A DNA stretch of 64,000 bases from Macrotrachela quadricornifera. Taxonomy: Eukaryota > Rotifera > Eurotatoria > Philodinida > Philodinidae. The translations under genes and the position numbers were made by a program. Of this stretch, positions 58,933 through 64,000 are shown one piece after another. The stretch lies in assembly GCA_022393335.1 (NCBI GenBank), contig JAJEKB010021580.1, positions 30,772 through 94,771 of the forward strand, in the 5' to 3' direction. Within the stretch, counting starts at the first letter, position 1; the number at the start of each line of letters is the position of its first letter. The notes under the pieces are model-generated. The model was not told the DNA's origin and did no database searches. It saw only the letters and a list, made by a program, of their open reading frames with translations.

Positions 58933-61900
58933 ATTAACACTTTTGATCATGCATACAAGATAAAAAACTATACACATCGCTACATCTAGAGATGCAATTT
59001 CAAGTTCAATTTTATTCACCTGCTCATGTTATTTAGCACCATCATTGTTGTGAAAGTAAAACGATTTGTAGAACCTTTTCACAAAAACGAAAAAATTGAG
59101 TCATTGTAAGGAAAGTACAAAAGCAAAAATGTAATCGAGATGATTGCTATATGTGTGATAAATAATCATTTGTAAGATAATCACAACACTATATAGCATT
59201 GAAAGATTGTCATAAACATCATTATGAAGATCAGAAGAACGAGAAACGTTTCCTAAACTCCTGTAGGAAAAATCGTATGTTATTATTTATAGATAACTCT
59301 ATTCATCAATTCCTGCTTTTTATTAAATTGCCCGTTTTTTTTAATCAAATTGATCAATTTTGACTTCAATTAGTCCCCACCATAGCAAAAGTCACATCAC
59401 GACATCTCTGGTCAGCATGCTAATCTCAATATTTCAATTTATTTCAAGACAAGTGCAAGATGGAGATCGAAAATTAAAACAATTAAAAAAATTTGGTGAA
59501 AATTTCTTAATTACGTCTTCTTCTGTGTATTAAGAGTAACTGTATCTTTTTATTAAAATCAACTTTAATCAAATTGATTTTATCATTAATGAGCTCTTAT
59601 TTAAAGCACAGATTATATTTTAGTACACTAATGCAATTTGACAAAACCATGGATAAGTAAAGATTGGAGATACTGTTTAGAACTGCAAAGGATACAAAAT
59701 AATATAGTATGTAATCATATTTATTACTCAGAATAAACCTAATATAATCTCACAACTAATCTATTCAAAAACCAATTCTAATTTGGAAAAATTATTTGAG
59801 CAACGACTGCTATTAAGTCATTATTCATATACTTAAATAAACCGATCGATAGTGTCTTTTATTCATTATATTCTTTAACAACTATCTAGTCAGTAAATAG
59901 TTTGTATTTTTGTAGTCGATCTGTTTTTCAATATATTGAAAATGTTCCATGGACTGAAGGGAAGGTCATATTAAAAAAAATAGTTTGCTTACTTGTTTGT
60001 CGTCGGAGTCAAAAAAGCATGTTCTTGAGAAAATCAATCAAAGAATCACAACTTTAAGGACAACTCGACGCTTAACATTTGATCAAAAATTTTCGGGATC
60101 GGAGAATCGAATAGCATTGTTAGTTTTTGAATTTTTTTAAAGAAAATAATGATTTTGTAATGAGGGAGTTTTTATTGAAGTGCTGAGTAGCAGACTATCG
60201 TATTTAATGAGTGCGATTTTGAACAGAGGATAATGAACTCATGCGAAAATAGACTTCAACATGTGAGTGGCGCCGACGAATGACTAGTCACTATTTTCTT
60301 AAATTTCCTTTGGCTTTTATGTTACCTGTAAACGATTTTTTGAGCAAAAGCATGAGGCGTTACATTGGTCTATGCTGGCATCATATAAAAAACCGAGAAG
60401 TTAAGAGTGGAGTGAAGCACGGATAACAATAATCGACTGCGATCTATGCTTCATGTTGCAATACGAATGTCTTAAAAGAAAGTTTAAAGACTAGATCTTA
60501 TAGAACAATCGTCATTAGCAATCCGTGTATATGTGCACATGTAACCAGCGATCAGTAAGAGATAAAGATAAATAGAATTCAGTCGAAGGTTAAGCGAGTC
60601 ATAGCGACGAGCGTTACTTGTTATTATTATTCTAGATATAATGAGCCAATATATATTAAAAGAAAATATTAATTTTTGATGAAATTTTTTAAATATAGAA
60701 ATAACTTCAAAATATATTTGTGAACAATAATTAAGATATAAAATGATGCATATATACCAAATGTTCTAGACGTAATTACTCGAAAGTCAATTTATGTTTC
60801 TCAATCCTTTTGTGTATCCATCAAGCTGATTGTTTCATAGATAATAGATGTGTGTATCAAATTGATATTTTTAAAAAAAAAATAGTTGATACATATTGTT
60901 TAAAATTAATAGTTTGAATGAAGATACAACAATTTTACTTTCTCTTGTATGATGCGAATAATTTAAACTTCGATGAAGTTTTTTTGTTTTGTATTTTCAT
61001 ATAATTACATACAATTCGTCGAGTTCTACTAAAATGCATACACTAAAGAATTTTGTTAAAACTTTTTTTTTGAAGGACAGTTCACGGTACAACACCACAG
61101 GCAATCAAAATAAATAAGAAAAATCTTCACATAACATTTTTCTCGAGGTTCAGATAATATAAGCAAAATTCTTGTGTCTTCATCCAAACTAATAGTTTTA
61201 AACAGTCAATAAAAAAATGTTTCTCAAGCAATTTTATATTATGAAATGGACAACTATTAATTCATAAAATTGCACTAATAAATTTATAGTTTAATAAAAA
61301 GAATTATTAAATGACCAAAGCCTTTTAATCCTTAGAGAGGGCTATCTGGACTTTTTCTTCTACAGGATTTATTTAAGGGAAATCTCTATTTGGACTTATT
61401 ATCTGCATCAAGATTTTCGTGCATCTTTATTTGATTGCTTTTTCTTTGTCTTCCCTGTCACTCACATCTCCGTCGCTCCTACCCTCACAATAGTACGAGA
61501 TTTATTTAAGAGTCCATATGATTTTATAAAAAAAATCATAATAAATCTCGGTAACTACTGGCTTTAAATGGTCCACCTCATTTTCTTTTTCTACCAATCG
61601 TCACATTTTTTTTTGCCTTTGATGAAGCTTTGCAAATGCAAGTTACACTTCTCCATTCACCAGAATTGTTGGCTCAATATACGCATCAAAATAATTATTT
61701 GTCATTTACATTTATTATTGCTCATTTTGAATTCTTTGTTGGTTTATTTCAATATTGCTCGTTTAAATTATTTTATTTGTTCCTTTCAACCTTAGACCTA
61801 TAATGAAGTGTTTGTTACTTTTACGCCTTCTCCATTATTATTATTCTACAGAACGAAAAAAAGAAAAATATATTGTCAGTCATTTATTTTTCTTATTTTG

Positions 61901-61999
61901 TTCTTGTTCACATCATATTTCATCTATACAAACGTTAACAAACTTTAGTAGAAAAGTAAGTTATACAAATATCTTTTTATATATAATTAAAATAAACAA
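58933..61999. other. gene-poor interval
   Basis: About 3 kb of AT-rich sequence between two genes. A third partial copy of the dispersed module lies within it. An imperfect AT-rich hairpin (CATATGATTTTATAAAAAAAATCATA) is at about 61516-61541. Frames at 61568-61795 and 61803-62003 are low-complexity and overlap the nuclear receptor start; I do not call them. Confidence 0.45.
59985..60635. repeat. dispersed repeat module, copy 3 (partial)
   Basis: Begins TTTGCTTACTTGTTTGTCGTCGGAGTCAAAAAAGCATG, matching the CTTG / TCCGC / GTCAAAAA junction of 15.17 kb. It ends GCGAGTCATAGCGACGAGCGTTACTTGTTATT, matching the module's other end at 15.6 kb. The middle has diverged. Confidence 0.65.
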
Positions 62000-63598
62000 A
62001 TGAGTGAAAGTCAACAATCAAAAAGTGAATGCAAAATTTGTGGAGATGAAGCATTGTATTCATATTATGGTGTTATATCATGTAGTTCATGTAAAGTATT
62101 TTTCCGACGAAATAGAGAAAATGAAAAAGTAAGTGTTTATTTATTTTTAATTCTGTATTTAATATAATCTAAAGGAACGACTACAATGTCATTATGACGA
62201 AAATTGTGAAATAAATCTAAATATTCGTCATGTTTGTTCTTATTGTAGACTTGAAAAATGTTTTCAATGTGGAATGAAAATTGAAAAAATTCGATCTTCT
62301 ACATCAAAAAATTAAAAATAACAACAAATTTAGTTGTATCAAACAAATCTAAACAGGTATGATTATTATATTATTTTTAATTTAATTAGTTGTTATCTTT
62401 TCCTATTCGAACTATAATCAAATCTACTTAAGATATATCAAAAATAGTCATACACCATTATTTTATTTTATTTTTTTTAATAGAAACATTGATCAGATTT
62501 GCTTGTATGTACTATAAATTAAATATACAATAAGATAGAACGTGAAAAGTTCGACAATATTGAAAGAACAATTCATTTTATATATTAGACAAAACAAAGA
62601 AAGTTTGTCTTTATCTAAAAAAAAAATCAAGCAGCAAAAATTAGTTGCACAGATTCTATTCAATGGTGTACTCAACTCTTTGATGCCTCAAACTATAGTT
62701 TTGCACTCATCGATGATGCTAGAAAAAAATCTGAAAATCATAGTTTGAGCTATGGAATAGTTGAATATACCATTGAATAGAGCTCATCGAGTTGACAAAA
62801 TTTTATTCAGTATTTTGAGATTGTCTTGGCCATAAAAGAAAAGGTGAAATCTATCTGAATTTTTGATAATTTATTTTAATTAAATTTTTATTTTTTTTAT
62901 TAAAATAGTTTTCAACATTAACTATTGATGAATGGAATCTTTTATCAAATCTAACACATTGTTATGATGAATATAGTGGATTATCAATGAGTGAAAATTT
63001 AATGCATAAACAAAATAGTTTACCTGCTAAATTACGTTTAAAAAGTCAAACATTAATTGATTTAACTGGAATGGCATTAGATGGACTTAGATTATTATAT
63101 GAAAAAAATCAAGATTTTATTTGTTTATCATCACATGATCGTTCGCTATTACTTCAAAATACAATTAAACATACAGAATGTCTTTCGACTAATTTTATTT
63201 TATATAAAATTGGAGCTATGGATCATCCTATGTATTATGATTATTGTAAATCAATAGCTAATTTACAAGTTGTATCTGTTGCAAAACGTTTATCAACATT
63301 ACTTGATTTTGATGTAATTATTAAAAAATTAATTCTTGCTATATTATCTTTTTCTACAATTAATTATACAATTTATTTAAATAGTCCAATTGTGAATTTA
63401 TTAAACATAAAACAAATATTATCTATTCAAGATAAATATGTTGAATTAATATATAAATATAATTTAAAAGAATCTGTTAAATGTTTTTGTCAACTTTTAA
63501 GATGTTTATTTACTGCTAATGAAATTATTATAAAAATCGAAGGATTACAATGGTTTAATGATCAACAAACTGAACAAGCACTTATTCTAAATGATTAA
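62000..63598 (+). CDS. nuclear hormone receptor (C4 zinc-finger DBD plus LBD), with a 1-nt frame break
   Basis: Exons are 62000-62128, 62175-62356 and 62909-63598 (TAA), with a 46-bp intron inside the DNA-binding domain and a 552-bp intron before the ligand-binding domain. Zinc module 1 is C-x2-C-x13-C-x2-C (CKICGDEALYSYYGVISCSSC), with P-box CSSCKVFFRR. Module 2 is C-x5-C-x9-C-x2-C (CHYDENC...VCSYCRLEKCFQCGMK). The ~230-residue C-terminal exon reads as a diverged helical LBD (TIDEWNLLSNLTHCYDEYSG; LLLQNTIKHTECLSTNF). Exon 2 is 182 nt, one short of keeping frame; one additional base in the A6 run at 62306-62311 would avoid the early TAA and open the frame to the donor at 62357. This is either a real lesion or a homopolymer error. 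A polyadenylation signal AATAAA is near 63648. The P-box is unusual, so I assign no subfamily. It should be a nuclear transcription factor. Confidence 0.8.
62515..62790. mobile_element. decayed fold-back relic inside the nuclear receptor intron 2
   Basis: AGATAGAACGTGAAAAGTTCGACAAT near 62534 matches the diagnostic motif of the TA-site fold-back family (GATGCAGCGTGAAAAGCTCTACAAT). A second short palindrome follows (ATTCAATGGTGTACTCAACT near 62657 mirrored near 62760-62780). Both are too decayed for boundaries. Confidence 0.5.
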
Positions 63599-64000
63599 AT
63601 CTTCTATAAACTATATTATAAACAATTTTCATTTGTTTTGTTTATTTAATAAACATTAGATGCTAAGAAGAAAAATATTTCTTTTAATTAAAAAATAATT
63701 CGAAATTTTTTAACTCTTTCAGAATCAGCTTATTTTGTGCAAAAAATTACAACTTTTTCAACTTTTTGAACATGATTTATTTTTTCCAGATTTATCAAAA
63801 TCTGTATATACAGAATGGAAAAATCCATCATGCATGAATGGCAAGAAGAGAAAAGAGCATGCTGGTCATAACACGAACGTTTAAAACAAATAGCAGCCGC
63901 AATGTTTATTTCGAAGAAATGTGAAAAAAGTTCCAGTTCTAACCTATCAGATCACATGAAATTTCAATGGTATTTTAAAACGTTTCCAGTCCCGAAAGGA
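63599..64000. other. 3' flank, nothing recognised
   Basis: 3' region of the nuclear receptor and AT-rich sequence to the window end; no further gene seen. Confidence 0.4.

Noticed and set aside
61568..62003. Two short plus-strand frames just before the nuclear receptor
   Set aside because: Low-complexity composition; the second runs into the receptor's start in another phase.

Overview
The window is AT-rich, intron-bearing eukaryotic DNA. It fits a bdelloid rotifer (Rotaria/Adineta-like) best. The evidence is a TPR-linked R-S-E ADP-ribosyltransferase, an intronless bacterial-type alpha-L-rhamnosidase, many 46-63 bp introns and a dense load of small decayed DNA transposons. This is an inference from gene content; no rRNA or mitochondrial marker is present, and I found no convincing tRNA gene, CRISPR array or prokaryotic operon.

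Layout. 0.4-2.4 kb: a transposon-type gene with a 174-bp hAT-like MITE just past its last exon. 2.7-4.3 kb (-): the N-terminal part of a xanthine dehydrogenase gene with an in-frame TGA and no molybdopterin domain. 4.8-23.5 kb: gene-poor, filled with fold-back elements, MITEs, a solo LTR and degenerate tandem repeats, several nested. 23.6-25.4 kb (+): a three-exon JmjC-fold protein lacking the iron-binding residues. 25.6-30.2 kb: repeats and a 2.9-kb fold-back. 30.7-33.5 kb (+): a two-RRM protein. 36-40 kb: a transposase relic, a 1.4-kb hAT-like element and a 1-kb fold-back. 41.5-46.4 kb: a nearly complete Kolobok-type transposon bounded by TTAA. 47.2-49.3 kb (-): an F-box-like protein with a predicted membrane C-terminus. 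50.4-53.0 kb (-): the rhamnosidase, with two TGA codons at Trp positions. 54.7-55.0 kb: a hAT C-terminal relic. 56.4-58.9 kb (+): the ART-TPR gene. 62.0-63.6 kb (+): a nuclear receptor.

The genes do not form one pathway. The strongest pattern across them is that several otherwise coherent coding regions carry single lesions of two kinds: TGA (or TAG) where the family has Trp or Arg, and 1-nt length changes in homopolymers. Residual long-read error, recent pseudogenisation and stop-codon readthrough are all possible. Exon joins, family calls and domain positions come from reading the sequence; no database search was run.
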